Assembly (NCBI RefSeq): GCF_013664685.1
Contig: NZ_JAAKDE010000014.1
Location: 1 to 64,000 of the forward strand
Length of the DNA: 64,000 nucleotides
Source: Capillibacterium thermochitinicola
GTDB lineage: Bacteria > Bacillota > UBA4882 > UBA10575
Direction of reading: 5' to 3'
In this document: positions 16,187 to 26,188 of the stretch, one piece after another
Position numbering within the stretch: position 1 is the first letter of the stretch
Layout of the letters: every line of letters begins with the position of its first letter
Translations under genes and position numbers: made by a program
The notes under the pieces: model-generated
Database searches by the model: none
The model's input: the letters and a program-made list of their open reading frames with translations, nothing else
What the model was told of the DNA's origin: nothing

Positions 16187-16390
16187 TTGAGCAATACGGA
16201 AAGACTGGTTTGGTGGGCTTATGCCCTGATTGCTGTTCTCCTCCTAGCACAAGCGCTTTGGATCTTTCAGGACGCACGGAAACGCGGCGAAAACGCCTGG
16301 CTTTGGGGCCTTTTGGGCTTATTGAACATCCCTTCGTCCCTCCTTGTCTACCTGTTAGTGACAAGAAGGAAAAAAAACAAGCCAAATTAG
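16187..16390 (+). CDS. yxlD: YxlD-like small membrane protein
   Basis: 67 aa with two membrane helices (about 9-27 and 37-58) around a basic loop QDARKRGENAWLWGLLG, the pattern of YxlD/YxlE, the second component of anti-sigma-Y. It starts at TTG 16187, 9 bases after AAAGGAGG. No separate YxlE follows. Its stop codon overlaps that of the convergent gene. Confidence 0.7.
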   Translation: MSNTERLVWWAYALIAVLLLAQALWIFQDARKRGENAWLWGLLGLLNIPSSLLVYLLVTRRKKNKPN

Positions 16391-16848
16391 TCCAGTTTTT
16401 CTTGCCGCTTTAACCAGCGGGCTATCATACCGAGGACAAGCCCAAACAGAAGATGGAGGAAGAGAAAGAGGAGCACTTCCACGGGAGTCCGCGGGTGGGC
16501 GCTCAGTTTAACGATGGGTAATGACGCCAGTCCGCTATAGGAAGCCAACCAGAGAAAGGCCCCGTAAATCAGGCCTTTGGTTCGGAAGTAACGGTCTCCG
16601 GTATAAACCAGAAGCGCGATAAAGACGATCCCAAGGAAAGCACTGTAAACTTTACAAGCAATAAACCCTAAAAATGCGCCCAGGAAGTTCTTATGGACGT
16701 ATTCCAGTGGCAAAAGCAAACTAGCCGCATGGTGAAAGAGAGGGTGGCCAAGAATCTTCAGTTTCCACAGAATAAACTCGGGAATACTCATCGCAAGATC
16801 AGCAACAACTCCGGCCAAGGCACCAGAGATTAATTTGTCCCGTAACAA
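16387..16848 (-). CDS. Conserved membrane protein of unknown function
   Basis: 153 aa with about four hydrophobic segments and a basic C-terminus. It starts at TTG 16848, 6 bases after GAGGA. The opening LISGALAGVVADLAMSIPE resembles small YqhR/DUF-type Firmicute membrane proteins, but I do not assign a family. Its end overlaps that of the yxlD-like gene on the other strand by 4 bases, and no terminator is visible between them. Confidence 0.6.
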   Translation of the reverse strand: MLRDKLISGALAGVVADLAMSIPEFILWKLKILGHPLFHHAASLLLPLEYVHKNFLGAFLGFIACKVYSAFLGIVFIALLVYTGDRYFRTKGLIYGAFLWLASYSGLASLPIVKLSAHPRTPVEVLLFLFLHLLFGLVLGMIARWLKRQEKLD

Positions 16849-16905
16849 TTTTCTTCCTCGTCTCCTGTTTAGTCTTTTTGTTAATATTCCCCCGAACCAT
16901 TTCGT

Positions 16906-17766
16906 TTATCGGCCTTGCCACTTAAAAACATAGTCGTTAACCTGAACACCCAGGACCGCAGCTACCTGCGGACATTTGGCCTTCAAAAGGAAAAAGAGGC
17001 CGCGGCCCTCCTCGTCCATCAGCGCTTCAAAGTTACCCTGTCCTTTGCTGATCACTAGGTCGGCCTGGTAAAACAGAGTGACGAACTCCTCGGTACACTC
17101 CTCCAGAATCAACCCCGGAGTCGTGGCGCCGGTCGACACCACCTTAATCCGGGGGTCGAATCCGGAGGCACGGACATCGTCCACGGTGGCATCATTGATC
17201 ACTGGTTCTCCCCGGACAGCGTAGATGATCTCAAAGTCCGACAGGTAATCCAATAAGAGACGGTCAAAGACGGTCTCACCGGCATTATCCCCAATAATTA
17301 ACAGGTTTTTCGCCCGCTCCAGTTCCCTTTGGAAGCGGGTCAGATCACAAACCGCAAACGGTTTTACCAATTCGGCTTCGAGGTTTTTCAGCCAGGTGGC
17401 ACCGTTCCCCAAGGCTGCATCGATAATATTCCCAGTCGCGGCGATCTTTAACGCCCAATAAAGCCGCTCCGCAGGTTCCACCTTTTCCGCCAGGAACCGC
17501 TCAAGAAAAGGATAGACTTGTAAAGCTTCACGGATACTTACCTCCTTCACCTCCCGGTAAGGATCGTGCACACCGGTGTGTCTCTTCACAATCTCATGCA
17601 TCCTGCCGCCAAGTTCCGGCGCATTCCGAAACTGGCGGTATTTGCTCAAAAGCGCGGTGGCTTCCTGCATAATCGCTTCGTGGACCTCAAACCGGTCCGT
17701 CGCCAGACGGGAGGCTTCCAAGACCTGCCGCAAAACGCAGGGTAAACAGTCGAGAAAAACTTCCAT
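16906..17766 (-). CDS. DUF89 family metal-dependent damage-control phosphatase
   Basis: 286 aa. DUF89 enzymes remove phosphate from damaged or surplus phospho-metabolites using a divalent metal. Visible motifs are the N-terminal LDCLPCVLRQ typical of the AF1104-type bacterial and archaeal subgroup, IIGDNAGETVFDR (metal-binding Asp/Asn) and ISKGQGNFE. Start ATG 17766, 7 bases after GGAGAGGAGG. The natural substrate of this subgroup is unsettled. It stands alone between azlD and the small membrane-protein gene. Confidence 0.85.
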   Translation of the reverse strand: MEVFLDCLPCVLRQVLEASRLATDRFEVHEAIMQEATALLSKYRQFRNAPELGGRMHEIVKRHTGVHDPYREVKEVSIREALQVYPFLERFLAEKVEPAERLYWALKIAATGNIIDAALGNGATWLKNLEAELVKPFAVCDLTRFQRELERAKNLLIIGDNAGETVFDRLLLDYLSDFEIIYAVRGEPVINDATVDDVRASGFDPRIKVVSTGATTPGLILEECTEEFVTLFYQADLVISKGQGNFEALMDEEGRGLFFLLKAKCPQVAAVLGVQVNDYVFKWQGR

Positions 17767-17893
17767 CGCGCATCCTCCTCTCCATCGGTCTCCACCAAAC
17801 ACCCCCGGGAATCAACAGGACCTGACCCCTTGCCATCTGCCCCCTTGGACCATCTGCAGTCATTGGTAAAGATGGGGTTTTCTATTGTCGCGG

Positions 17894-18202
17894 TCAAAAC
17901 AGCAATTCCCAAAGGAAAACCCCACCAATCCCCCCGGTCACGACCAGAAAAAGATTCTTTCCGCCATACGCGAGACTGAAGGCAATGACCCCGCCGACGG
18001 CGGCCGAAGCCGGCTGTGCGGTCGAAAAAAGAATCTCGGGGAAGATCAGAGTCGTTAAGACGGCATAAGGAACAAAATCAAAAAACCGTTTGAGCACAGG
18101 GGGAAGTTTATCCGTCGACAGCAGAAGCATCGGCAATAAACGGGGCAGATAGGTAACGGCCGCCATCCCCAGCACCAGCAACAAATCTTGGCTATTTTGC
18201 AT
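17894..18202 (-). CDS. azlD: AzlD, small subunit of branched-chain amino acid exporter
   Basis: 102 aa with three to four membrane helices and the AzlD hallmark TYLPRLLPMLLL followed by FVPYAVLTTLIFPEIL. AzlC and AzlD together export branched-chain amino acids or analogues (AzlCD in Bacillus, YgaZH in E. coli, which also exports methionine). The gene overlaps azlC by 11 bases. The nearby methionine genes make methionine export a reasonable but unproven alternative. Confidence 0.9.
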   Translation of the reverse strand: MQNSQDLLLVLGMAAVTYLPRLLPMLLLSTDKLPPVLKRFFDFVPYAVLTTLIFPEILFSTAQPASAAVGGVIAFSLAYGGKNLFLVVTGGIGGVFLWELLF

Positions 18203-18914
18203 CTTTCACTTCCTCCTCGGGAAACAGCAACGCCCCCAAACTACAGGTGATCACTGTTATGATCATGACCTTCCAGCCTTTGCCGATCGCCGTCAGCCAC
18301 GACGGACCCCAAGACGCCAGCGCGCTCAAGACCAGTGTCAAACCGAAAACGGTTACATTGGCCTTGGAACCCTTAAGTCCGGGCACCAATAACCCAATAA
18401 ACATCGCATACAAAGCCAACCCCATACTGGACTGGATGACCGCGGGCAACCCGTTGACCAGCAGCGACCCCGCCGCGGTCCCCAAAACCCAGCCTAAATA
18501 AGCTGCTGTATTAACCCCGGCCACAAAGCCGGGAACCCGGTTATACTCCGGCTGCATCACCACCAGCGAAAAGGTCTCATCGGTAATGCCAAAAGCAATT
18601 AACGACTTTACTTTCGGCGGTTGCGGACCCAGCCGCCGGGCCAGAGTGGCACTCATTAAAAAGTGGCGCATATTCACCAGAAAAGTAGTGATGATGATCT
18701 CCCCGCCACCCATCCCGGTCGCCCACAGATTGACCGCAATAAATTGGCTGGCCCCGGCAAAAACCAGCGCCGACATCAGAATACTCGTGATGGCGGGCAA
18801 ACCGTTGGCCTTCGCCAGTAAACCAAAGGCAACGGCAATCGAAAAGTAACCGAAGGCAATCGGCAGGCCGGTCTTCATCCCCGTCAAAAAATCGTCACGC
18901 TTAACTGTCCTCAC
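18192..18914 (-). CDS. azlC: AzlC, large subunit of branched-chain amino acid exporter
   Basis: 240 aa with about seven membrane spans. The family core is clear: GLPIAFGYFSIAVAFGLLA, SALVFAGASQFIAVN, VNMRHFLMSATLA and ITDETFS. Start GTG 18914 behind GGGGAAAGG. It is followed by azlD with an 11-base overlap and preceded by a good promoter at 18954-18982. Confidence 0.92.
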   Translation of the reverse strand: MRTVKRDDFLTGMKTGLPIAFGYFSIAVAFGLLAKANGLPAITSILMSALVFAGASQFIAVNLWATGMGGGEIIITTFLVNMRHFLMSATLARRLGPQPPKVKSLIAFGITDETFSLVVMQPEYNRVPGFVAGVNTAAYLGWVLGTAAGSLLVNGLPAVIQSSMGLALYAMFIGLLVPGLKGSKANVTVFGLTLVLSALASWGPSWLTAIGKGWKVMIITVITCSLGALLFPEEEVKDAK

Positions 18915-18953
18915 CCTTTCCCCGGAAACGTAAACAAGCTGGTCATTGTCATT

Positions 18954-18982
18954 ATCATAAATTAATCCGCTGCTTTTGGCAA
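18954..18982 (-). promoter_or_regulatory. azlCD promoter
   Basis: Minus strand TTGCCA (18982-18977), 17-base spacer, TATGAT (18959-18954); about 45 bases ahead of the azlC start. Confidence 0.65.
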
Positions 18983-19032
18983 GTTAGAGAAGATCTTCCT
19001 CCGGGAAAAAACGTTATCCCTCCATAAAGAAA

Positions 19033-19088
19033 CTCCTTTTCGGAAGATGCCTGTCTTAATCTCAATCCATCATCTTCCCGAAAAGGAG
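19033..19088 (-). terminator. Long hairpin downstream of metY, probable terminator
   Basis: CTCCTTTTCGGAAGATG and CATCTTCCCGAAAAGGAG pair as a 17-bp stem with one bulge and a 21-base loop. On the minus strand it is followed by TTTCTTTA. It lies about 120 bases past the metY stop and just upstream of the azlC promoter, so it would insulate the two units. Confidence 0.6.
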
Positions 19089-19209
19089 CAATACACTTAA
19101 TTCTGATCCCCTTGATTAGTTGGCGCCCTTGGCCTTAAAAACAACCGTGCTGAACCCGTTCTGAACAGACATGTCTAAACGTCGTCAACCAAACCGCTTT
19201 CTATGGTAA

Positions 19210-20565
<1,356 letters not shown>

Positions 20566-20592
20566 TTACTCGGTAATGGATAAATTATCAAG

Positions 20593-20621
20593 ATTATACT
20601 ATAGGGAGTGGCAAGATGCAA
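20593..20621 (-). promoter_or_regulatory. metY promoter
   Basis: Minus strand TTGCAT (20621-20616), 17-base spacer, TATAAT (20598-20593). One arm of a 10-bp inverted repeat (20605-20614) falls inside the spacer, a position where a bound repressor would block polymerase. Confidence 0.65.
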
Positions 20622-20672
20622 TATCTATTCCTAAAAAAATCCTTTTCTTTGAGGGAATCCTGTTTGCCACTC
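20605..20672. repeat. Ten-bp inverted repeat in the metY-metA intergenic region
   Basis: GGAGTGGCAA (20605-20614) and TTGCCACTCC (20663-20672) are perfect inverted copies 48 bases apart; an inner ATTCC/GGAAT pair (20627-20631, 20654-20658) could extend a cruciform or RNA stem. The left arm overlaps the metY promoter. It may be a pair of regulator half-sites or a structured leader for metA transcription starting further upstream. Confidence 0.5.
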
Positions 20673-20774
20673 CTTGTTGACTTCTTGGTTCCGCTTGAAT
20701 GACACCCCGAACGGCAGGCTGGTCAATGAAAAACAGGTCATGAGCAGAGAAGGGAAAAGTTTCTCAGATTCATA

Positions 20775-20803
20775 TTGACGAAATGATCGTTAGGAAGTAC
20801 AAT
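20775..20803 (+). promoter_or_regulatory. metA promoter
   Basis: TTGACG (20775-20780), 17-base spacer, TACAAT (20798-20803), about 41 bases ahead of the metA ATG. Confidence 0.65.
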
Positions 20804-20843
20804 GATAAAAATTTAGTCTTAAGGAATGAACAGGAGGAAACCC

Positions 20844-21764
20844 ATGCCAATTAAGGTACCCACCAATTTACCGGCGCTGGAGATTCTCCAAAACGAAAAT
20901 GTCTTTATTATGGATGAAGAAAGAGCCCTTCACCAAGACATTCGTCCTTTAAAAATCGTGATCCTGAATTTGATGCCGAATAAGAGTGTGACCGAGACTC
21001 AGCTTCTCCGGTTGTTGGCCAACACTCCGCTCCAGGTGGAAGTCACTTTACTTCACCCGCAAACCCATCAGTCAAAAAACACCCCCGCCGAGTACCTGGA
21101 GAGGTTCTACACCACCTTTGACAAAATTAAACACGATAAATTTGACGGGATGATCATCACCGGGGCGCCGGTCGAGCAGATTGAATACGAAGAAGTTGAT
21201 TATTGGGACGAATTAACCGAGATTATGGCCTGGACCGTGACAAATGTCTTTTCCACCTTTCATATCTGCTGGGCTTCCCAAGCCGCCCTTTATTACCACT
21301 ATGGAATTCCCAAACATCCGCTGGAGAAAAAACTGTTCGGCATCTTTAAACATGTGATCGATCCGCAACATTTCCATGTCAAGTTACTCCGCGGGTTTGA
21401 CGACGAATTCTACGTCCCCCACTCCCGGTATACGGAAGTTCGGAAAGAGGATGTGCTCAAGGTCCCAGAACTGCAGATCCTGGCTGAATCCAAGGAGGCA
21501 GGGGTCTATATTGTACTGGCCCGCAATGGTCGCCAAGTCTTTGTCTCCGGGCATTCCGAATACGATCCCTTAACGCTGAAAGCGGAATACGAAAGGGATA
21601 TCAAGAAGGGTCTTGCGATCGACCTCCCCAAAAATTATTTTCCTAATGATGACCCGACCAAAAACCCCATCGTCAAGTGGCGCGGCCACGCCAACCTGCT
21701 CTTTAGCAACTGGCTGAACTACTACGTCTACCAAGAAACACCTTACGACTTGAATCAATTATGA
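20844..21764 (+). CDS. metA: Homoserine O-acyltransferase MetA
   Basis: 306 aa. MetA activates homoserine with acetyl- or succinyl-CoA at the start of methionine synthesis. The N-terminal [11 protein letters not shown], the catalytic Cys in [16 protein letters not shown] and the His/Glu pair in VSGHSEYDP are all present. Many MetA proteins of Firmicutes use acetyl-CoA, and pairing with metY supports acetylation here; the specificity is not provable by eye. Start ATG 20844 behind CAGGAGGAAACCC; the six upstream codons in frame include that ribosome site and are rejected. A strong terminator follows. Confidence 0.94.
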   Translation: MPIKVPTNLPALEILQNENVFIMDEERALHQDIRPLKIVILNLMPNKSVTETQLLRLLANTPLQVEVTLLHPQTHQSKNTPAEYLERFYTTFDKIKHDKFDGMIITGAPVEQIEYEEVDYWDELTEIMAWTVTNVFSTFHICWASQAALYYHYGIPKHPLEKKLFGIFKHVIDPQHFHVKLLRGFDDEFYVPHSRYTEVRKEDVLKVPELQILAESKEAGVYIVLARNGRQVFVSGHSEYDPLTLKAEYERDIKKGLAIDLPKNYFPNDDPTKNPIVKWRGHANLLFSNWLNYYVYQETPYDLNQL

Positions 21765-21800
21765 TTCAGTTGTGACCAAAGCATGGTCCCGAACATTAAA

Positions 21801-21856
21801 AACTCCCTTCCGGGTGACGGTTACCAGCGACCGCCGATCCTGAAGGGAGTTTTTTT
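21801..21856. terminator. Bidirectional terminator after metA
   Basis: Ten-bp stem AACTCCCTTC with GAAGGGAGTT, 31-base loop, followed by a run of T on the plus strand. On the minus strand the stem is followed by TTTTTAATG, so it can also end the convergent gene at 21902. Confidence 0.85.
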
Positions 21857-21901
21857 ATTAAATCGTGTAAGTAGTGTGCGGATAAACTCCGGCGCAACTA
21901 C

Positions 21902-22591
21902 TTAAAACTGATAGCTGTAAACTGCAGCAATACGGCCATCAGGCAACCACCCCAACCGCAGGTTGGAACGATTGCGCTCCACTTCCGCACCAAAGTCACG
22001 CGCATGGTGGTACTGTTCCAGCATTTTTTCTTCCACACTTTTAATCAAGAAACTTGCCCCGGCACTGGCTGCCAAGATCAGTCCGTTGTATGTATTGTAA
22101 TTGGTATCATAATAGGTAACGGGCTCGGCAAACAAGAAATACAAAGCACCCGCGGCCGAGAGCGCCCCGTTAATTAACCGTTCTCTTTTTGCCTTTTCCG
22201 CACAGTAGACCAGACTGCTGTAGGCTGCCTTTTCCCGGGCCGCCGGGTCCTCAATGGCTTGTACATCCCGGTAATGGGTTTCCGCTTCGGAAGGAATGGC
22301 CAAAGTAATAATTCCCGCGCCAACCAGGAGCCCGGCTCCGAAATATCCAACCGTCTTGATCGCCTTTGCCTCGTTCTCTGCTAATTCCTCGTCGGAGGCG
22401 AGGCTTGAGACTAAAATACCGGTCCCGATCCCGAGGGCTGTTGTTGTTATCCCGCTAACGACCCGTTCCGTTTTTTTCGTCTGCGCCAGGTTACCCAGAA
22501 ACGTCTCCGCCGACAGCCCACTGGCCATCGTTTGTGACGCCGACAATAGCAACAAAAGACCACATAACAAAATGGATGTCACTTTTTTCAT
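21902..22591 (-). CDS. Secreted or membrane protein of unknown function
   Basis: 229 aa, not recognised. An N-terminal signal peptide (basic start, LLCGLLLLLSASQTMAS) is followed by three glycine/alanine-rich hydrophobic stretches (about 45-67, 83-100, 143-155) in a pattern of ALGIGTGILVSSL and GYFGAGLLVGAGI, separated by charged helices. A YYDTNYNTYNG segment precedes a further hydrophobic stretch, and the C-terminus ends in aromatic YSYQF. A terminal aromatic could suggest outer-membrane insertion, but no barrel strand pattern is obvious. An extended -10 (TGTTATAAT, 22624-22629) lies upstream. Confidence 0.55.
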   Translation of the reverse strand: MKKVTSILLCGLLLLLSASQTMASGLSAETFLGNLAQTKKTERVVSGITTTALGIGTGILVSSLASDEELAENEAKAIKTVGYFGAGLLVGAGIITLAIPSEAETHYRDVQAIEDPAAREKAAYSSLVYCAEKAKRERLINGALSAAGALYFLFAEPVTYYDTNYNTYNGLILAASAGASFLIKSVEEKMLEQYHHARDFGAEVERNRSNLRLGWLPDGRIAAVYSYQF

Positions 22592-22677
22592 TTTAAAACC
22601 TCCTTGTCATGGCAGTCATTCCAATTATAACATAATTTTACTGAAATAACCTGTCCGCGCTCGTCCTCTTCACAATT

Positions 22678-24264
22678 TCATAACAACGGGTGTTTCAAAG
22701 TATCGACTGGCGCGTAATCATCGGTCAGGAGCGGCACATCCGCCAACCAAGCTTCCTGGAAGACCAAGGGGTCATCCACCAGGTTCCGGACGAAAAGAGG
22801 GACCTCCTCCTCAATCATCCCCCGGGCGAACAACTCCTCCGCCTGCTCCTCCCAGACTGTCTTCGACCGGTAACGTGGATCCGTGGTGGCAATCAGGATG
22901 ATATTCTGCTCCGCCGTATCACTCACGCCGTCCCAACCGTAAACGGGAAAGATATATCGCTGCGGAAAGACCGCGTCAAAAGTACGGGTCATCGCCCGGA
23001 ACAGGCTACTGTATGGACCGGCGAGCGCTCCAATAATATTGGAAACAACCGCGCCACCGGGGGCTAAAACCTGCCGGACCGCCTGGAGAAACTCCAGGGT
23101 AGTGAGGTGATAAGGAATGGTACTGGCCGAATAGGCATCAATAATCACCAAATCATAGGGCGCGCGCTCGCCGCGGGCAATTTTATCCGACATTTGCTGG
23201 ATGAATAAACGGCCGTCTTGGGTAACCACCCGTAGACGGGGATCCTCCGGCAACGCAAAATAAGTCCGCGCGACCTTGACAACTTCCGGGTCGATCTCCA
23301 CCGCATCAACGGTTTTTAAGGAAGGATAATCATGAAGAAATTTCATGGGCGCGGAACCACCCCCCAACCCGATAAAAAGCACCCGTTCCGGTTGGGGACA
23401 GACAACGACCCCCAAATGGAGGAAAGAAGTATAACGAAAGACCATCCGTAAAGGGTCGTTCAAATCGATCCCGCTCTGCATGGAATTGTCAAAGCGCAAG
23501 TAACGCAAGGAATCGTATTGGGTCACCTTTACGTGATTATATAAGGTATCCCGTTCGTAGATGACCCCGTCTTGGCTAAACAGGGCACGGAAAGCGGTAG
23601 ACCGCCAGAAAACGACTAAAAGCACAATCAAGACCAAAACCACCAGCCCGACGCCACGTCTTAACCAGAAAAGACCGGGCGTGGACCGGGTGTCCCGCCC
23701 CGCCGGGCGGCCAATGATCAACAAGGCCAATAAAAGCAGGATCAGCCCGAGGGAGTGTACAATATTCCGCACGCCTGTGAGGGGAATCAGGAAAAAGGAA
23801 GTCACCAAAGTGCCAATAACGCTCCCGGTGCTGGAGATGGCCGATAAACGACCCGCAACGTTCCCCAGGTTTTCCAGATTACGCCCCGCCAGTTTGACCG
23901 CATAGGGCGAAACGGTGGCCAGGAGAATACTGGGAAGAAAAAAAAAGGCAGACGCCGCCATGAGGGAACCCAGGCGCGGCTCCAGCCGCCCGCAAATGGC
24001 ATTGACGTGACTGGTCCAGAAGGGGAGGAACCCAATAAAGCCACCGGCACCAGCCAAGATAATACCAATGACTAATAAATCGGGGTAACGGTCGGCAATG
24101 CGCCCGCCAAGATAATACCCGAGGGTCAGGGCGGCCATGACGACAACGATTAAGGAGCCCCAGATATAGATCGAACTGCCGAAGGTGGGAGCCAAAATCC
24201 GGCTGCCCACCATCTCCAGGGACATTAAAACGGCACCACTCAAAAAAACGGTCAGCGTAAGCAC
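22678..24264 (-). CDS. Membrane-anchored spermidine-synthase-like protein
   Basis: 528 aa. Residues 1-200 contain about seven membrane spans; residues about 240-470 form a Rossmann methyltransferase-like domain of the spermidine synthase family (IGLGGGSAPMKF, DAVEIDPEVV, YDLVIIDAYSASTIPYHLTT). These fused proteins are common but biochemically undefined; true polyamine synthesis is not assured. Start GTG 24264, 9 bases after AGGAG. It appears to stand alone; 24265-24438 contains no feature I can support apart from a weak hairpin near 24380-24408. Confidence 0.8.
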   Translation of the reverse strand: MLTLTVFLSGAVLMSLEMVGSRILAPTFGSSIYIWGSLIVVVMAALTLGYYLGGRIADRYPDLLVIGIILAGAGGFIGFLPFWTSHVNAICGRLEPRLGSLMAASAFFFLPSILLATVSPYAVKLAGRNLENLGNVAGRLSAISSTGSVIGTLVTSFFLIPLTGVRNIVHSLGLILLLLALLIIGRPAGRDTRSTPGLFWLRRGVGLVVLVLIVLLVVFWRSTAFRALFSQDGVIYERDTLYNHVKVTQYDSLRYLRFDNSMQSGIDLNDPLRMVFRYTSFLHLGVVVCPQPERVLFIGLGGGSAPMKFLHDYPSLKTVDAVEIDPEVVKVARTYFALPEDPRLRVVTQDGRLFIQQMSDKIARGERAPYDLVIIDAYSASTIPYHLTTLEFLQAVRQVLAPGGAVVSNIIGALAGPYSSLFRAMTRTFDAVFPQRYIFPVYGWDGVSDTAEQNIILIATTDPRYRSKTVWEEQAEELFARGMIEEEVPLFVRNLVDDPLVFQEAWLADVPLLTDDYAPVDTLKHPLL

Positions 24265-24438
24265 CCGACCACTCTCCTTTGATGATTAGATTGAAGCTTG
24301 TCTCCGCGGATAGAAATGTTAGCTGACCACTTTATTCGCCTTTGACCGTATTTTTTCCTTTTCTCGCCGGTTACTCCCCATATAATCCCAGTGGTAACTT
24401 ACTCACCTCTATTTTTTTCCTGCTAATTATCTTCATCG

Positions 24439-25119
24439 CTAGTTTAAATTTACATCACTTCGTTGCCCGGCAGGAACAGGCGTGGAGCAACTATCAGAAA
24501 GTTTGGGAGAAAAGACAACACATCCTACTAGATAAGGATGGTCAAGAATCAAGCCCTGCCTTTCTTTCCGGATCATCCATAATATATAGGCATCCCCACC
24601 ACCAGCAAAAATAAACAGAAGACCAAAATAGGCCAGTGTCGAAAGACCAAATGCCAATCCGATAAAGTATGGAAGCAAGCCAAAGATGATGGTAGGCATC
24701 GCGCAAATCAAAACATATTTGGGTAGGGAAAGCGCTTCGACACAAGAACAGTAAGGAGTCAGGGTCGGCCAATGGATCCCAAAACGGACGGCCCGCCATT
24801 TGTCCTTTGCAAAAGCCGCAAAGACCGCACCATGGATCAATTCATGAAGAACAATCCCCAACAGAAACAGGACAATAAACAAGAAACGAGGCCCGGATCC
24901 TTGTTGGCCCGTACCATTGACCACAAGATAAAGCAGATATAAGACCAACGCAATCGGGAAAGCCATTACGAAAGCCACCAAATTTGCTTTTAACATACTA
25001 ACTGTCAAATGCTTTTCCGTAAATCCTTTCGCCAGTAACTCCTCCCGGACAGAGTTGAATTCTTGCAGCCGTTTTGTTTGGAAAGGAGTCAATTCCTTGT
25101 TTTTTCCGGGTTTGGCCAT
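24439..25119 (-). CDS. DUF3267 zincin-like membrane protein
   Basis: 226 aa with four to five membrane helices. The helix with LHELIHGAVF (HExxH) is the expected zinc-protease motif of DUF3267 proteins, and DHPYLVGCVVF near the C-terminus is also family-like. It is a putative intramembrane or membrane-facing metalloprotease; no substrate is known. The N-terminal 45 residues are charged and cytoplasmic. Start ATG 25119 behind AGAGGTG. The last 20 residues after the family core look like unconserved extension. Confidence 0.78.
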   Translation of the reverse strand: MAKPGKNKELTPFQTKRLQEFNSVREELLAKGFTEKHLTVSMLKANLVAFVMAFPIALVLYLLYLVVNGTGQQGSGPRFLFIVLFLLGIVLHELIHGAVFAAFAKDKWRAVRFGIHWPTLTPYCSCVEALSLPKYVLICAMPTIIFGLLPYFIGLAFGLSTLAYFGLLFIFAGGGDAYILWMIRKERQGLILDHPYLVGCVVFSPKLSDSCSTPVPAGQRSDVNLN

Positions 25120-25169
25120 GATCTGACACCTCTTGCTTCTCCCCAAAAGGCACAATAAATAAATTTCTA

Positions 25170-25385
25170 TTAATAAATATAGTTCATGTTGCTAATGTTA
25201 TTAGGGTCAGTGCCTTGGAATTCATCTTCTTTAAAAGGCGCGTCCTGACCGATCACATACCCTTGGTCATTTAGGTCCACAAACATTCCGGTTCTGATAA
25301 CGGCGTTATTGAACTGTATTCTCGTTGGTGTCATAGGTGAATTTAAGGAATAATTTTGCTTCTGTAGAGCCATTTTTCTTGACAT
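25170..25385 (-). CDS. Possible small protein, unrecognised
   Basis: 71 aa, hydrophilic, Asn/Gln-rich (NSPMTPTRIQFNNAVIRTGMFVDLNDQGYVIG). Composition looks protein-like and no other gene competes for the space, but no ribosome site precedes ATG 25385 and I recognise no family. An AGGAGG with a four-codon frame lies 40 bases upstream. It could be a remnant of a longer gene. Confidence 0.35.
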   Translation of the reverse strand: MSRKMALQKQNYSLNSPMTPTRIQFNNAVIRTGMFVDLNDQGYVIGQDAPFKEDEFQGTDPNNISNMNYIY

Positions 25386-25599
25386 AGATATTTAATCAAA
25401 AGTTTATCATAACCTCCTAGTTCTTGGCAATATATATCCTAATAATATTGTACAATATTTGCACTTTTTTCATTTTTAATCGAAAAGATCCTGGGACAAG
25501 ACCTTTGTACTGTCTTCCGCCTCCTCCCAGATACGCCGATGAGGTTACGTTGAATTACTTCTCCCAAACTATAAAAGAGATAGTGATATAAAAAGACAC
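25386..25599. other. AT-rich intergenic stretch with nothing recognised
   Basis: Between the small possible gene and the terminator of the secretion operon. It contains a weak CTGGGA/TCCCAG inverted repeat near 25490-25530 and no credible gene. Confidence 0.4.
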
Positions 25600-25645
25600 A
25601 AAAAAAAGTAACCGGCGCGCTTCTTCCCGTAAAAGCGCCGGTTAC
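25600..25645 (-). terminator. Terminator of the type II secretion / glycosylation operon
   Basis: Eleven-bp perfect stem GTAACCGGCGC with GCGCCGGTTAC, 16-base loop, followed on the minus strand by seven T. It lies about 60 bases past the last gene of the 23-kb leftward run, the first strong terminator in that whole run. Confidence 0.88.
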
Positions 25646-25707
25646 CAGCAAAATCCACTCACTATTTTCAAATTCTTCCTTTTATGGGTCAATTATCATC
25701 TTCTTCT

Positions 25708-26166
25708 CTAATTAGTCAATCCCCACTCACTTCCCGGTTCTTCCTTGATCATCTCCAAAACAACAACCTGCCCCTCGCCGACCGACAGTTCCACCGAGCC
25801 TGGTCCGATCTTAAGCACTTTTTCCCCAAGGAGAACATCCCCCTTCTTCACCAGCCAACTGGAGTTCGGATCGGTGGCCAGTTCCAGGATGGCCATTGAG
25901 GACTGGCCACTGATCACTCCCCGCAAGACAAATTGCGAAGATGCGGGGGCCTGCTCTTCCTCCCCAGGCTCCGCCGGGAAAAAAGGATCATGTAATAGCT
26001 TCACCGGTTGCCCCGGAGCCGGCATTACCCCGCTCCAGTCGCTTTCTCCGTTTACAACCGGGGACCGCTGATCCCACTGGCGGAAACTGACTCCGAAAAA
26101 AGCCAAGGATAGCACTAGAAAACAAACCGAAAACAGCAGCCAGCGTTCCTCTTTTTTTCTTCCCAT
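25708..26166 (-). CDS. PilP/GspC-like component of the type II secretion system
   Basis: 152 aa: one N-terminal membrane helix (about 9-27), a Pro-rich linker, and a small beta domain (about 75-145) with VLRGVISGQSSMAILEL and VKKGDVLLGEKVLKIGPGSVEL, the pattern of the GspC homology region/PilP fold that contacts the secretin. Start ATG 26166, 6 bases after AAGGGAG. It is the last gene of the operon, in the place where PilP follows PilMNO. Periplasmic location is inferred. Confidence 0.65.
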   Translation of the reverse strand: MGRKKEERWLLFSVCFLVLSLAFFGVSFRQWDQRSPVVNGESDWSGVMPAPGQPVKLLHDPFFPAEPGEEEQAPASSQFVLRGVISGQSSMAILELATDPNSSWLVKKGDVLLGEKVLKIGPGSVELSVGEGQVVVLEMIKEEPGSEWGLTN

Positions 26167-26188
26167 CGCCAACTCCCTTTTTTCCTTG

